A DNA stretch of 64,000 bases from Schizochytrium sp. TIO01 (lineage: Eukaryota; Sar; Bigyra; Thraustochytrida; Thraustochytriidae): NCBI GenBank assembly GCA_004764695.1, contig SMSO01000032.1, positions 642,501 through 706,500 on the forward strand. Direction: 5' to 3'. Below the pieces are notes generated by a model, which was given only the letters and a program-made list of their open reading frames with translations, did not search any database and had not been told where the DNA came from. Both the position numbers and the translations under genes were made by a program. Below are positions 8,791-23,700 of this stretch, piece by piece; positions within the stretch are counted from its first letter, which is position 1; each line of letters begins with the position of its first letter.

Positions 8791-11700
8791 TCATTTTGAA
8801 GATGTTGCTGACGACGAAACCCGGCAGAACCGCATTGTAATGGAAGGATACGATTCTTTGATCTTCGTCGATACCTCGCTAAAATTCAAGCCGCGGGTCG
8901 ATTCACCATTGATGCTCATGAGAACATCACCTGCACAGAGACGTCCACAAAGTTCCGCAGGACCCTTGGTGTTATTCTCAAGAGTCTTAAACCCAGTCAC
9001 TACAACGAGATTATTCGGTAACCTGCCCAGACGCAAACCAAGCCCATGACGAGTATCAAAACGAACCTCAAACGAAGAAGACGAGCCGTGCTTGACTTCT
9101 TCCAAAACTCGTTGTGGTGGTTCATCATCAGCATCTGATCCGCGCAAAAGAAAATTCAGTAAATCAGTTTCAAGTTCCACCTCGCCTGCGCTCAACGAGC
9201 TATCATCATCAGGACTCAACCACTGCCGTGGCAAAGGTTCCTCGGCACCATCAGAAAACCGAACAATGTATTGCCCATCACCAACAATTGCAGCTACTAC
9301 ACCCTGAAAAGCAGCACCTTCGCCACCATAAACGACACGCACTGGCGTATTCACAGGCAGAAAACGTTGGATGCGCCAGCGTGGAACATTAGCCTCCACG
9401 CTACCATCATCGAAAGCTACACGAAAGTCCGGCAAATCACCACCATCCATGACCCGAGCTAATTGCCAACGATCAGTTCTTTCATCAAGCACCTCAACAA
9501 TGTCACCACGGCAAATCTCTAGAAAGGAGCTCGAGCTAGTTGTTGCTCCTAAATGAGTAGCACTACTCTGCGCTGCACTGCTGATACTACCAGTGCTTCC
9601 ATTCTGTGAACTCTGTGCATGGGCATCATCAAGAGCAAGACCGCTGCCTGGACTGCGAGATCTGTCGTGGTGTTTTGCAGCGAGTAAATCTTCAATTCCA
9701 GAAAGTAGACGCATAGCAGAGGGCTCAACTGCGTCATCTTCATCACCATCATCGAACAAAACTGCATAAGTACCATCCAGCATGTTACGCCGCAAGACAC
9801 TGCCACAGTAGTAACTAGAGTCAAAGTCGTAGAAAACGACAACTCGGGTTGCAGGGGACAATTTCTCCTCCGAAGGCGTCGGTTGCTGTAGAAAAAGACC
9901 CGCGTAAAGCTCCAGGCGACGTGAGTCGACCTCGCGACCTGACTCGTAGCTTTTCTTCAACAAACCAGTTGTCTCAGAAGTCTCCTGATCGTCGTTATCG
10001 CCCAAGGAACCTGTCTCCCCCATCAACTCTGCTGAAGATTGAACAGTTTCCGATGGCTGAGAACTAAGTCGCGAATATCTGTGGAGGTCACCAGGTTTAC
10101 CTGATGACGCACTCGTAGCAGAATGAGTATCCTGAACCGGCTCAGACCATCCAAAAAAGCCTAACACTGTGCTCATGAAGCGACCTGACCTACGACCTCT
10201 CGACTTTCCTTTGCCACTTGACTTACGATGCCATAGTGAAGGCCGTAGTTGCAAATATACGTAGAGCAGAAGAACTGCACCGAGCAAACCAGCAGTGCTG
10301 CACAAAATAATCAACTTCCAGGAAAGAGCTGCAGCATTGAGACAAGACCGCTCCGGCACCTTACTACGGCGGCAAAACGCCATGGAAATGTCATCAAGCC
10401 CAATCAAACATGTATCGTTCGATGAACTGCTTTCTGGGCAGCAATACTGCACAACACTAGACTTGCAATCTAAGCAATCAGACTTACTAGCCAATTGAAC
10501 TGGTCCACCTGATCGTGCATGGAGTCTTTGGATAAGCGTAGGAGCATGCGTGGGAGCATCTGATTTGGTATCTGATGCAACGCAATAGTACGAGAACTCC
10601 TTTGATGCGTGGCGGCGAATTACCACATCCTCAGCTCGTGTCCACAGTCGTCCAGGTAGACTCTTGCCTACAGCACTTGCTGGATCCACAAGTTGCTTCC
10701 GAACAACTGTTTCCACGTCAAGAATATTCATTGTTGCATTCATGTAGATCACAAGGCTAACAACAAATGATTCACCTTCTCCGCTTTGGTCCTCCGACAA
10801 CTCTGTTAGAGTATCAAGTTCCACCAGACTCTTTTCAATTTCAAGAGCGCTTGCCACGATTGAATCAATGTGACTAGCACGGGCGCGCATATCCATAAGG
10901 ACACGACGATCATCGTGGTGCTTCACGTCTATGTCAAAACGAAAGCTGACCTCCAACATCATCTGCTCAAATGGGTCATTTGATTTCACGTTCGCGCATG
11001 AACCCAGGTTGCAGGGCCGCAGGCTCACCATCTCGTAGGGGCAGCCACCACTACTTCCCCCGTTGGGGAAGTACGCCTCACGGTGTCGCCTCTCAAAGCC
11101 TGGCCCACAAGCACGGTCACAAATAGACCACGGGCCCCAGGATCCAACACGGCATTCATTATCCAAAATATCCAACGCAATTTCATGCGAACTGCTTGCA
11201 TACAAAAGATCTGACGAAGCGCTTTCGATCCGAATAAGGCCTGTTCGTGTTTTTGGATCCACCAGTTCGTTTTCAGGAATTTTGAAATGCAGACGTTGTG
11301 TTGAGTTCCATGTGGACGCATCATAGCGAAGTGTCCATTTCTGGGTGAGGTGGAGACCATCATCTACCCCACTAAATACTGGCATCAGGACAGTCACACT
11401 GAGCACAACCTCGCTCCACGGCTCGGATGCAAGCGCTAAGCCGAGCTCCATGTCAGTTCCTTCCACAGTGTCGAGGCGATGGACACTTCCCAACCGGGAG
11501 AGGGCCGGTTCTTTTCCAATTTGGAAAACAACCCCTGCCCTTTTCGAGTCCACTAGATCAACCGCCATGCTGGTAACTGGTAATGAGGCGTAGCGAATAT
11601 CGCTGCTCATTACTTCATGGGAAATATGCCAGCGGCGCACTGAAGGCTGAGCAGGGTTTGCGCGTTCATCTAAGAAATTATCAAGCTTTGTCACGCTCAC

Positions 11701-14700
11701 GAATTGAGGCAGACTCCAATTATCCTTGGTGAACTTCAAACTAGATGGAGTAATGCTCAAACCAGTACCAATATAACATACGGAACCAGAGTTTGTGCAG
11801 TCTGCTGCCTCCCAACAACCGTCTGTATAGCTCGGACCGCCAAGTCCAGACCGGAGACAGTGTCCAGGCGGGCTCCTAATATCAATAAGAACATCACTTT
11901 CTGGCATGTGGCTTAAGACTGCCATGTAACGCACAAATGCACCTTCACCCTCCATAGCCTTAAGCACTGGCATTGCCGGGTTTTCGGAACGAACTTCAAG
12001 TCGAACTTGTGATGACTCAACAAAATACGCATCCATCACAAGAGGCTCTAATTTCTTATATGCTGGATCATTGGAAGAAACAATTACGTTTCTGAGTTGA
12101 ACGATGTCACCGGACGTACCAGACACATTAACGCCCCCAAACATGCCAGAAGAGCTTGCTCGTACAGTCACAGGAACATTCCACTCATCAGACTTAATCT
12201 TCAATGACTGTGGCTCGAGCCGTACCAAGCCATCCGCATTAACGTTCAAATGAACATCAGCAAAAGGCTGGCTCGTCAACTGAACAGCATAAATTTCGCG
12301 AAGCTCCGGCTCCACATTGACCTTACCATCATGGCCATCCCCAACAGCAAGACCAACATAGTCATTGTCTAAAACTCGAGCATCCAGCCAACGACTTTTT
12401 CCACCACTAAAATGTGAACGATACACAGGATCCAGTGTTGCTTCTAGATCTAAAGATAGACGTACCCAGCCATTATGTGAGCTAGGCTCTGCGAAACTGT
12501 CATCAATAGCCACAACTGTAACTATTTGTGGGAGGTCCCAATCTTCTGAAGTGAAGTCAAGCCATCTCTGGTTCACAGATAATCCCATATCCGTCATACA
12601 AGTACACTGACGTACCTCGCCTTGACGGCTTCGCACAACAACCTCGTTGCCAACGCCTAGACCACAAGGACGAGTAAAGTCTGGTAAAGGGCTCGTAGAG
12701 CCCGAGACGCGGCAGTATCCTTGAGAAGCATCAACTAATACGCGCACAGGTTTCAATGGCTTTGACCCAAGTGCAACTGAGAACTGAACAGCAGATCCAT
12801 CTTCTGATACTTCAAGTTTGCTCGAACCACCACGCATTGATACCTGCACTTCAGGATCGCGATTGTCCATGCGCTCTACCTGAAGTGAGTGGTTAAGTGC
12901 ATTGTATGACGAATCCAATGAGACAGCACGATGAATTAGAGAAAGAATTAAGGGTTTTCCAGAAGCAATCTCATCGTGAACTGCACGCACCCTCACACGG
13001 TGCCAGACAGCCCAGTCAGAGGGAGCAATCTCAATTGCACTTGGTGCAAGCTCGATCAGGTCGACATGTGCAGCATGAAAAGTTGTGATGTCGATCAGCA
13101 CTGGGGACAAAGGCTCAGATGTAAGTCGCACTTGATACGAAACATCAGTATCCTCACCCTCAATAATTTGAATAGTGTCTCGATCAAGTGTAATGCTCGC
13201 CATGTCATCATCGACAATTTCAACCATAACTGTATCCACAAACCCGAGGTCTTGATCGGCACGTGTAATATAGTGTTGTACTTGACCTAGATGAATAGGT
13301 TCTTCCGCGATATTGTCATCAATGGCCATAACCTTGACCTTTTGAGGCTGGCTCCATGTTAGGGATGTGAACACAAGCTTAGAAGGCTCGACGTTAACCT
13401 TGGTACCCATGAAGCACCTTTGCCCTGCTTCACAATCAGCGTTTGTAGAACAGAAGCTGTGTGAAAGAGGAATTTGGGACACCTCCACACCTTCTACACG
13501 TTGGGTACAAAAGCCAGACGATGCTTGAACATGAACCACTGTCGGGGCACTGGCAGGGGGTAATGATGTGAGAACCACCTCGTAATAACCCGAGCTTTGC
13601 TCCCCGTCCTGTTCAAATACACGCAGTAGACCATCTGTACCAGCTGGAAATTTGATACGTGCCAAAGGTTCTTCATCATCGGTGACATTCACGCTTAAGT
13701 CAACAAAAGGAAGGTCCTTGTAACCAGATCCCTCTGTCTCCAAAACATGACGAAGCGCAACAATTCCTGAGTTTGTGTCTACCATACCCTTTGGCCAGTG
13801 CATGCCGTCATTCAGCGGAGTTACGCTCACTGTGATAGGCTTGTCCCAGTTATCTTGAGTGAAGACCATGTTACTTGGTTCCGAAAATACTTGGGCGTCG
13901 TTGCGCAATGGCCATTGAATCACAGTTATATGGACAGGGGCTAGAGGACGTGACGATAGAGAGAGAGCATATTGTGCGCTATTCCCCTCAATCACCTGTA
14001 TAACAGACAAATCTCCATTACTACCATGTGGGTCCTCAGTTTGTGAATAAGAAGTACTTGTCACAAAACTAAGTCCTGTGGAATCTACATCAATGATGCT
14101 CACGTCAACACTTAAGCTTAGACCGTCAAATTCGGCTGACGAGCTTTCACTAGTCAGGCGTAGTAACGAGTTAAGAAAGTTTCCATCCATTACATGATCC
14201 TCCAATGCTTCTACACGAACAGTCTGCTGCACATTCCAGTTCAATGCTGTGAAATCCAACTCCGATGGCACGACTGTTGCATGCGAATTAGCAAAACACC
14301 AAGCATCCTCACCTTCGACAGCACATGAAGCATTCGTAGAGCACGCAATATCGGAGAAGCCTTTTTGAAGTGACACGCATCTTCCATGATGAATAACGGC
14401 ATGGATTTTGACTGATGTACCAGCAGCGGGGCGCGTGGCGAGCTTCACTCGCAAAGACGCAGTTTCACCTTCTCCCAGTACCATATGTGTAAGATCGGTA
14501 CGGAGCGCAGGCACGTCATCGTCCACAACCTTCACAGCTACATTGGCGTTCATCTGAATACCCAAGTCCATGTACATATGGTCTGAGTCTGAACTCAGTA
14601 CATGCAAGACGGTCGCAGAATCGCGATGAGGCTGAAAGTGGGCATCTACATCCCGTGCCTCAAGGCGAACCACTTGAGGAACATCCCAATTGTTTAGATG

Positions 14701-17700
14701 GAACCACAAATCCTCACCATCAGTTAGTCGAAGTATTGATGTTGCAGGCTCGTCACCATCCATAAGAAGCTTCACATGAACTCGACCGAGAGGCCTACTT
14801 GCAAGGCGCACACTATATTCGACAGGTTTTCCGCCTTCCACCACACGTAGAACACTCAACTCACGATTGTCTCCGTGCATGGTATTAGCAGGCGCCACGA
14901 CAACTCCCGGCTGAGAACGATGCGCAGATGAGCTTTCTAGAATCGTGACTCTAACAAAAGTTGGCTCGACAGAGGAAAAGACACCTTGCTTGGAACTCGA
15001 CACCTCTAGCCAGACTTGATCCTGATGTGTGCCCTCTACAAACTCATCCAAGTATGCTTGTAAGGCAACAACCTGTTCGGTATCATAGTTTGAGCTGTCA
15101 AAACGCAAAACTGGGTCTGCGAGCTTTGCTACAGTTGCACCAGTGCGACGAAGGCATTTGAAACCAAAAGGGCATTCGCTGTTTGTTGTACAACTGCGCC
15201 GCTCATTACCCATACCGAGTACTTCAGATAAACAAGTTCCATCACGAGCATTGACACGAACGTAAACAGTGGAACCAGATGATGGCGGCTGAGTTAAACG
15301 AACGCCAATAAACCCAGCACTGCCACCCTCCACTAGTGTCAATGATGATTGATTTACCAAAATACCAGCCGTCTCGTCATCAAGAATCTTCACAGGGACC
15401 GAAACAGAGTTTGCAGAAGCTCCCATTGAAGAAAAGAATGGGTCAATTGTGCCAACATCATGGAAAGATGCAAGACGGAAAGAAAGATCAGCATTGTATT
15501 GTGCCAAAGCTTGGGTAACCCTATCGTTCACTGCCTTGACTCGAAAGCTGGCACCCTTTGACCAAGCTTGAGGTTCGATCTTAAATACTGAGGGGACCAC
15601 CTCCAACTTATCACTATCAAAAACAGCTTCGATGTGCAAGGCTGTTCTAGGTTCGGCGCCCAAGTGCACAATGACTGTTTTCCACTGACTATCAGCCTCC
15701 TTTAGATTCAACATCAAAGGTGTTGCCGACAACTCTGGTACCCGAGTAGTATGTACATTTACTAGTGCAGCGCCGCTTGTATTCATGAAACGCTCGTCAT
15801 TAGCCGCAGTCACAACCCCGCGTGCGTAAATTGATCGGATTGCAGGGCCCGCCAAGGTTGTACTCTTGAGTGCAACTGAGACGGACTGTGGCGTATTCCA
15901 GTTTTCTTTGTTGAATACTAGAGTGCTTGGGCTAAACCGGACCAGGTCAACCGCCGGAGTGAGTGCAACACAGGTTTCGAGAAGAGGGCTTTCGCAGTCA
16001 GAAAGAGCATGCGAACATTTCTTTCCTACAGCCCCGGTCAATGTGTTAACACAAACCTGGGATGTAGAGGAGCTTTCTGCCATGGCAGAGCCGCTAGCCT
16101 GTATGCGCACCTGTACTTGCTCACCATGAGGCATTGAAGACAAGTGCACGAGCAACACGCCTTCCGAATCCTTATCCACCATTATCTCGCCAGCAGCAGC
16201 TCCATTCGCGCCTGAGGTCTCCACAATAACGCCAGCAGCATCCACATGAAACAATCCGACGTAAAAAGTATCATCCTTAGGTACAGAGCACGTGCAGTCA
16301 TGTGCAGAGCCAATGCATGCACCTTGTAGCACGCGGCCGTCAAACCCACGACCCATACACACGAGACCTCCAGCGTAACCACCAAGTGCTGGTAATCCCT
16401 CAATACGAACTCGCGTCTGCTTGCCAGGTGAGCCATTTGGAAAGACTACAACAGGGCTTGCTGTTTCGCAAAGAAACGGGTCGTGCATGAGCAGAGCATG
16501 AGCTCTACTGAAACCTTCCCGAATTGAGCGCTCTCCAACATTAGAAATCTTCACACTAAATTCTCCTGCGGACCGTGCAAAGGTGAAGAGATGCTGCCCA
16601 GGGAGAAGTTTCAGTAAAGGTAACACGGCATCCTGATGAACTTGAATAGCAACATCCGTACCACACGCAGATAGGCGCTCAGGCATGCTATCGTTTCCGT
16701 CGACAAGGCGTCGATTCAGGTTATCAAGGGTAGAGCTAACAAGATCGACCATTGACACCAAAGTCTCGGTATCAGATGCGCCCTCGAGTGCAAATGCCGC
16801 GGCCCCAAGCCGAAGAACAGCATCTTGTGAGGAAGATGGAAGCCTAGCGAGCAGGGCTAAGATTGGGCTTAGACGCACAAAGGTACTATTTCCGCGAAGA
16901 GTCTCAATAAGGCTGGCAAGAAAAGCATTGGCATCGTCAGCAGCCGGAGCAAAATGTTCGCACCTAGAGCCGTAATGGGATGGAGGGCACTGGCATACGA
17001 ACCGAACAGATTTTGACCAACTAGAATCCGCTTCACAAGAACCCAAAGGACCGCAGTCTGAATCAGAAGTACACATGGCCCCATGTTTGGAAGATGAAGC
17101 GGCAGTTTGCAAATGAGGATACAGCTCTGCAGCCCAAATAGAGTAGAGTTGCAGGACTCGCTCCGGCTCGGAGCTATGACTCGCAAGCTCGCTTTGCATG
17201 TACTGCGCCAAGCTACTACTGCCCAAGTCCAAAGATGATGCAAAAACTTTCGTAGACGCCACACATGCTTCCTCTGCTTGTGTAAATATCTCATGTTTGG
17301 GCTTTGAAACATGTGATCGAGCGAGACCCAAAACTACCCATTCGCCCGAAGGGATCACCGTGTCGAGATTGTTCAACTTGGTGTCAAAGCCGTATATAAT
17401 TGGAAGCCTCTCCGAAATACTACACGGTGAGACCCCTTGTACATAAGGGACCAGGGCGAATGAATATTCCACCTCGGTGTCGTGCTCGAGCCCAGACCAC
17501 CCATCCATACGTGCATGTACTGTGGAGACCGCACTTTGCATTGAGGTCTTGGAAAGAGAGATCTGGCCTGGAGCAGGTGCAACGTTCAGAGCAGAAATGA
17601 GGCCATTGATACTCTGATGCATATCAGGAGAAACTGGAAATGCGCCCTTTGCATATCTCTTACTAGACGAAGTAGCGCGGATGCGATGCTTAGCCAGATG

Positions 17701-20700
17701 GAGCCACTGGTGAGGCACCACGAGAGCATCTTTACCCAATGAAATTACCACGGTGGAATTGCTTACCCAGCGACAGATGGAATTTGTGCCTAAAGCAGTT
17801 GCAGTCGTTACAGTTTCTAAGGTGAATCCATTGCAGATGGAGTATTCTTCGGACGTCCCTGAAAATAAGGCTGAGCAATCTGAGCTACGGCTTTCGATAT
17901 CAACAGCTTGATCAAAGGTGACGACGAGGTGACGGCCTGAAGACGTCATATTCACGGAAACAAGGGTAGGAGCGGGACCCCATACCGGCGACGCAACTGC
18001 AGCAACCAGCACCGGAGTACTGAGAAGGGGGCAACATAGGTCAGCAGGAGATTGCGGTGAACAAGTCATCGACGTACCCGGAATATTCATCATTTGACCA
18101 CGGAGCATCTCCCTTTCCAGATCAGGATGCCCCGCACCCCACATTGAGGTCTCACAAGTCTTGCTTCGAAGTAGAGGACCATTGTAATTTTGATCCATGC
18201 TAGTTATCTCAAAGTTTACTTCTTGCAAACCATGCGCAGCGATTTCTTCCGAAACTTCGGGAGCCGCATCGAACAATTCCACAACTTGTGGCGTGGCCCA
18301 GTTTTGGGGTTCAAACACAAGTTTGTTGGCGATGCGCGCAGCAGTGCGACTGTGCGATTCTCATGAGTGACACGACCAGAACATGGATCTTCATGGCGGA
18401 TCAAGATTGTGCGCGGTGGAACGTGGACTTGCACCATGACCTCATCGATTGGTGCAGATGTGAGACTCAGGTTGACAAAACTAGGTTTGCCCCCTGATAC
18501 AGTCACGCGATCGATACTCAATGCAAGGCCAGCCCAGTCCTTATCCATGGTGACAACTTCGATACCAGGGCCCGCACGCTCCTCCATATTATACAAGGAA
18601 TCACCGTCACAATGAGTGCTCGGGTAAATGACACCTACTGAAGGTTTGCCTCCAGCAGTTGGAAGTGTTTTGGCTAACACAGCAATAGTCTGAGACACAT
18701 TCCAAGATGCGCGATTAAACACCAAGGTAGTCGGAGCAACTGTAACCTCTGAAGGGCTGTGAAGTTGTACCTCAACAGATTCTGCTGTAGGCATGCTTTG
18801 AAGCGCAACTTCAACATGAGCCGGTGCCCCTGATTCAGACAAGTAAAGCATATTTGTATCAAAGATACCCCAGTGGCCTCTTTGTCACCAATAGAGATTG
18901 GAAGAGATCGACGTACCTCATTGTATGTTGGATCTGAACTCTCAGCAATATGCTCAAGACTAGCTGCTCCACGAGCAAACGCAAGATGGGCGTCAAAGGC
19001 ATCTTGGGCAACTGAAATTGTAATGGTTTGATCCACATTCCAATTGTTAGAGGTAAAGTTCACGACGGCAGGGTCCACAGTCACTCCCAAAGTTTGCAAG
19101 TCATTGTCACTACAACGGCAGTTTGCGTCCAAACGAGGGTTGCATAACTGACCAGCACACACTGTCATTGTAGGTAAAACAAAAACGCGAACTGCATATT
19201 TGCTTTTGTGCAAAGGCTCGGGCAAACTTGCGAGTGAGATTGAGTATTTGTACTTTCTCAAACCTTCTGACGAGTCTCCCAATGCAAGGCTTGACTGTGA
19301 CAATATAAGACCCTTTTCTCGGTCTGACGAAGCCCGCACATCAGCCAAGACCGAAAGATTTTCGTACAAGACATCTTTGTTGATTTGGGGAAATTCTGTT
19401 GACACGAAGGTCTTGCTTTCTAGAAATACTCCAGCAACAAGATTGATCCAAGACTCAACAGAAACCTTTGCTGCTGATGTACCGTGCGATTGGCAAGGCA
19501 TCACAACTTCAATAGACTGCCATGTATTCCATGATGATGGGGAAAAAGTAAGTTCAGAACGACTGAGCGATACCTTGGGGCGTTTGCTAGACCCAGAGCA
19601 GCCCCATTCTGAGAACATGGCCGCTTGAACAGGAGTTGCGAAAAAGTGAATCAATTTACCACTTTGGCCCGATCCAGAAGATGGAAATCGTGTTGATAGA
19701 CAGTCTATGTCTTGACACACAGCATACTCCAACAAACCTGAGCCCAACCAACGGAGAATCTTTAAAGTTTCCCATGAGTCACTTAACACAAAGAAGCCAA
19801 GTGCGTCCTTTGAGCCCCATGCAAGAAGCGACGAAGGGACACTGTCTTCAAGACCCAAAATAGAAGCCTCTCGCTTATCATGATACACAGTCATGGACGT
19901 AAACAAGGCGCAGCTATTGGAAGGGTCTACATGCTCGTTGCGAGCATTGACAACAACATTTGCTACAGGCTTACTTGCGAGTTTCACACGAATCGTGCCT
20001 GCATTGCCTTCTCCGCAGCCCTTCAACTGACTTGTTTCTACAATCAAATGTGCTTTGCGGCCGTGAGCGGGAATACTGACTGCTACACTTGGCAAAGCAA
20101 TAGTTTTATCGTCGGCCTCGTGGCGCAGAGCAATCCACGCTGCCCCCCATATGGCATCAGCAAACTCTAATGCTTCAGGGTTTTCTGAAATGATGAAACG
20201 AGCGGGGTCGTTACCAGGCGACAATAATTCCGAGGTAGGAGAAATCTGAAGACGAGAAACGCCAAGGTCGATACAATCACAGGTGGAGTCACACGATTGG
20301 TCACTGAGCGTACCGTCAGTATTCAGACAAAGCGCAGAAGTTTGTAGAGGCGAAATGCGAATAGACTTATCGAGATGGTCAGCTAGCTTCACAGCATACT
20401 CAGTTTCGCCCTTGCCCTGACCTAGATATAATGTTCGTGGCGCAATGTACACAGCACCATCATCGTCATCGCCAATAGACAGTGGGAGATCCCACGTAGC
20501 TTGAAAACCATCCAGGCTTAGTACATGACTCAAGATGGACGTTTGCAGTCCATCATGACGCATATCTTCCAAAGCTGTGACTGTGATATTAGTCGATGCG
20601 CCAAGTGAGAGTTCAATATCTGTAGGAAAGACATTCACCATCTTTGAGGCAGCAAGAATTGACAGATGAAAGGTAGGTTTTTCGGAATATCCAAGCGAGT

Positions 20701-23700
20701 TGCCCTCAGAGCGAACTCGGACTGAGTATACGCGTTGCTCCCCTTCGTCAAGAGACACAGCACTTTCGGAAAAGACTAGGTCAATAGAATTGAGAGCATC
20801 TGCAAACACGTCAACCATGAGCACCTGGCTAGGTAGGCCGTTCTGGCCATAGTTACGGTCCTTTGAATCGGTTCGCGCAACCAACCTAAATGAGTCTAAG
20901 CGATCCGCAACCATATCAAGGGTTTGCGCGACGTTCCAATTTTCGGGCGTGAAAGTCATTTCTGATGCACTCAGCGATGTTTTACCACGAGCACCCTGAA
21001 CTGATAGAAATACCGTAACAGTCGCCCAAGGTTTGGAACGTAGATGAAAGCTTGTTCTTGTGGCCCGGTTCACAGTTGCAGAAAGGCGACCATAGTTAGC
21101 ACCCTCCACCCAAACAATCCCAGGGACATCATTGTCAAGAATGAAGACCTTTACATATGTCGGTTCAGCTGCATTGGTTGCAGCCAAGGTGATAAGTGTG
21201 TGATCTTCAAAAGCCTCCACAATGTCATCATCAAAGGCTTGCAATAGAACAACCTGGGGAGCAGACCACGAAGTCTCTGTGAAGATAAGCTCATCAACGT
21301 TTGCATATGCCTTAGTACCCTGAATGCACTCATTTCCAAGAGCGCAATCGCTTCCGAGAGAACACATAGACCCAAATGCGGGCTCCTCATTCCGAGCGAT
21401 AGATTCGCAGTGGCCGCCAGGTACAGACAGCTTCACAACAACTGGACCTGAGCCTGGAAGGGGACGCGCATGCAGACGGACGGTAAACGCTGCAACCATA
21501 CCTCCTTCCTCCACAAAGACGTGTGACGTGGAGACCACCACACCACTATGAGGGGATGTATCTATTTCAATAGGTAATTCTGCTGCGGTAAGGTAACCAT
21601 ATGCATGATCTCGTGAGGAAACATGATGGAGAATCCGAGAAGCCATGATAGCCTCGGGAATAGAACAAGTTTCCCCAGTCACAGTAACTACCTGAGGAAC
21701 ATCCCAGTTTGTTAAATCAAAACGCAGAGTATTATCACCACGGTGGCCTTGACGAACTAGTTCTAGGCCTTCTCCGTCGATTGTTACCGACACGCGCACT
21801 GCACCAAAAGGTTTAGAACGCAGTTTCACAGAATACTGTTTCAATGCATTGTCTGCAAATCGCAGTGTTTCAATGCTGATTTCCAACCCCGCCTTGTCAG
21901 CATCAATCACGTTCACCATGAGATTTGACTTGCGTTCTTTATATCCAGGATCTTTCGTTAGCAAGGAATGGCTTACTGTAATATGTTGAACAGATGGTTC
22001 CGCAACATGATCAGGAACTCCTTGCACACGAATATGAACCGGCGTGGACCAATTTTGAGAAGTGAACATTGCTTGCTGCCCATACAATTGAACGGTAGTA
22101 TCCGTCAAGCAAGTTCCAGGAATAGCTCCCCATGAGCCCTTACAATCAGCATCGTGACTACAGAACTGATCAAAATGGGGTTCTTTTGCTTCACCCACGA
22201 GGCAGAATCCACTAGGTGCTTGCACAATAAGAACAGCAATAACTGGGGCAGAATCAGACTCTTTAGATATCTGAAGAGCAGTAGGTGAGTCGTGTAGGCA
22301 GCGGGCATTGAGATCCTGAGCTAAAGTCCGAAGGGATGATCCAAGCGGAACAGCTTGTTTCAGAGGCCGTATACAATCAGCACTAGATTCACAAGGCATG
22401 GTATGGTCCACGTCACGACCAGCGCCGTAACGGGCACAAAATCGATCACGCGGCTTCGATTGCAAGCGTAATTCATAAAACTTATCCTCGCCATCCTCAT
22501 TCACTTCAAGCACTTGTTTTGAAAGATGAATGCCTCCAGTATCATTGTCGATAACCCTGAGAGTTACAGTTTCAGAGAGACCCTTGAATCTTTCATCTCG
22601 AGTAACAACATGATGAACAAAGGAAACATGTCGCTGATTTCCAGTAGTCGGGTCGCCATCTGCGTATTCATCATCGTGAACCAGGAAGCGCACTGGTACA
22701 GGAGTGCTCCAGTTACTTGGTCCAAATGTAAGCTCGCACATCATATGGGCAACACAATCAGTTAATTCGATACCCGGAGACGTACTGATTTGAACAACAA
22801 CATGAGATAGAGGGCGCGATGCAAGCCAGAGTGAATAAGAACCGTAAGTGCCCTCATGAATAGGCTCCTCAGGCAGCCGGGTCTCGAGACGTGCGACATC
22901 TCGATCAAGAATGTCAATAAAAACACCAAGCAAATAGCGGTCATAAGCAGAGTCATATGCACTAGAGGCCTCCAGAAGGACCTTAGTGCGATGCCGTACA
23001 GATTCAGAAAGGCCATCCTGGAATGCGCTCAGACGCACAGCCTTGGGTACTTGCCAGTCCTTTTCCAGAAAGGTCACTGTGCCGGTTGGCAAAAGTGACT
23101 TTACCTTGGTCTCAACCTCACACCGCGAGGCTTCAAGGCAAGCCGATGTGTCACAATACGCACGGCAATCAGAATCAGATGAGCAGAAAAGTTCCTCGTT
23201 AGCAACGCCCTCGCCTGTGACACAATGGCCAGAGTAAGGGCGAACCGTAACATCAACGCGACCAGTCGGACGCTGGGCGAGTGACACATAAAATGTCAGG
23301 ATATCTTTGGAATCGGACGATGCTTCATCAACAACAAGTTGTTTAGCTGTAAACGGAATTGAGCCTGCTTGATCATGTAAAATTACAAGCATTGCTGAAG
23401 ATTCTTGACTCTGGTCATAATGAGCATCTTCAGGATCAAAGATATTGCAAAGGAGATCAGCTGCGCGAATTCCATTATAGAAAGGATCTTCTGAAGTTGC
23501 CCGGTGAACAAGGCGAGCTCGGTGAGGAGAGGGAACTTCACGAATACCATCTTCGATCGCAGTCACCGTTAGAGCATGCTCTTTGAACCATGCATTAGGT
23601 GTGATTGTGATTTCGCGACGTGATGTGACTACTTCAGAACTACTGCTAATAGAAATCGTCACTGGCGACCATGGTTGAGAACTAAGACGCACTGAATAGG

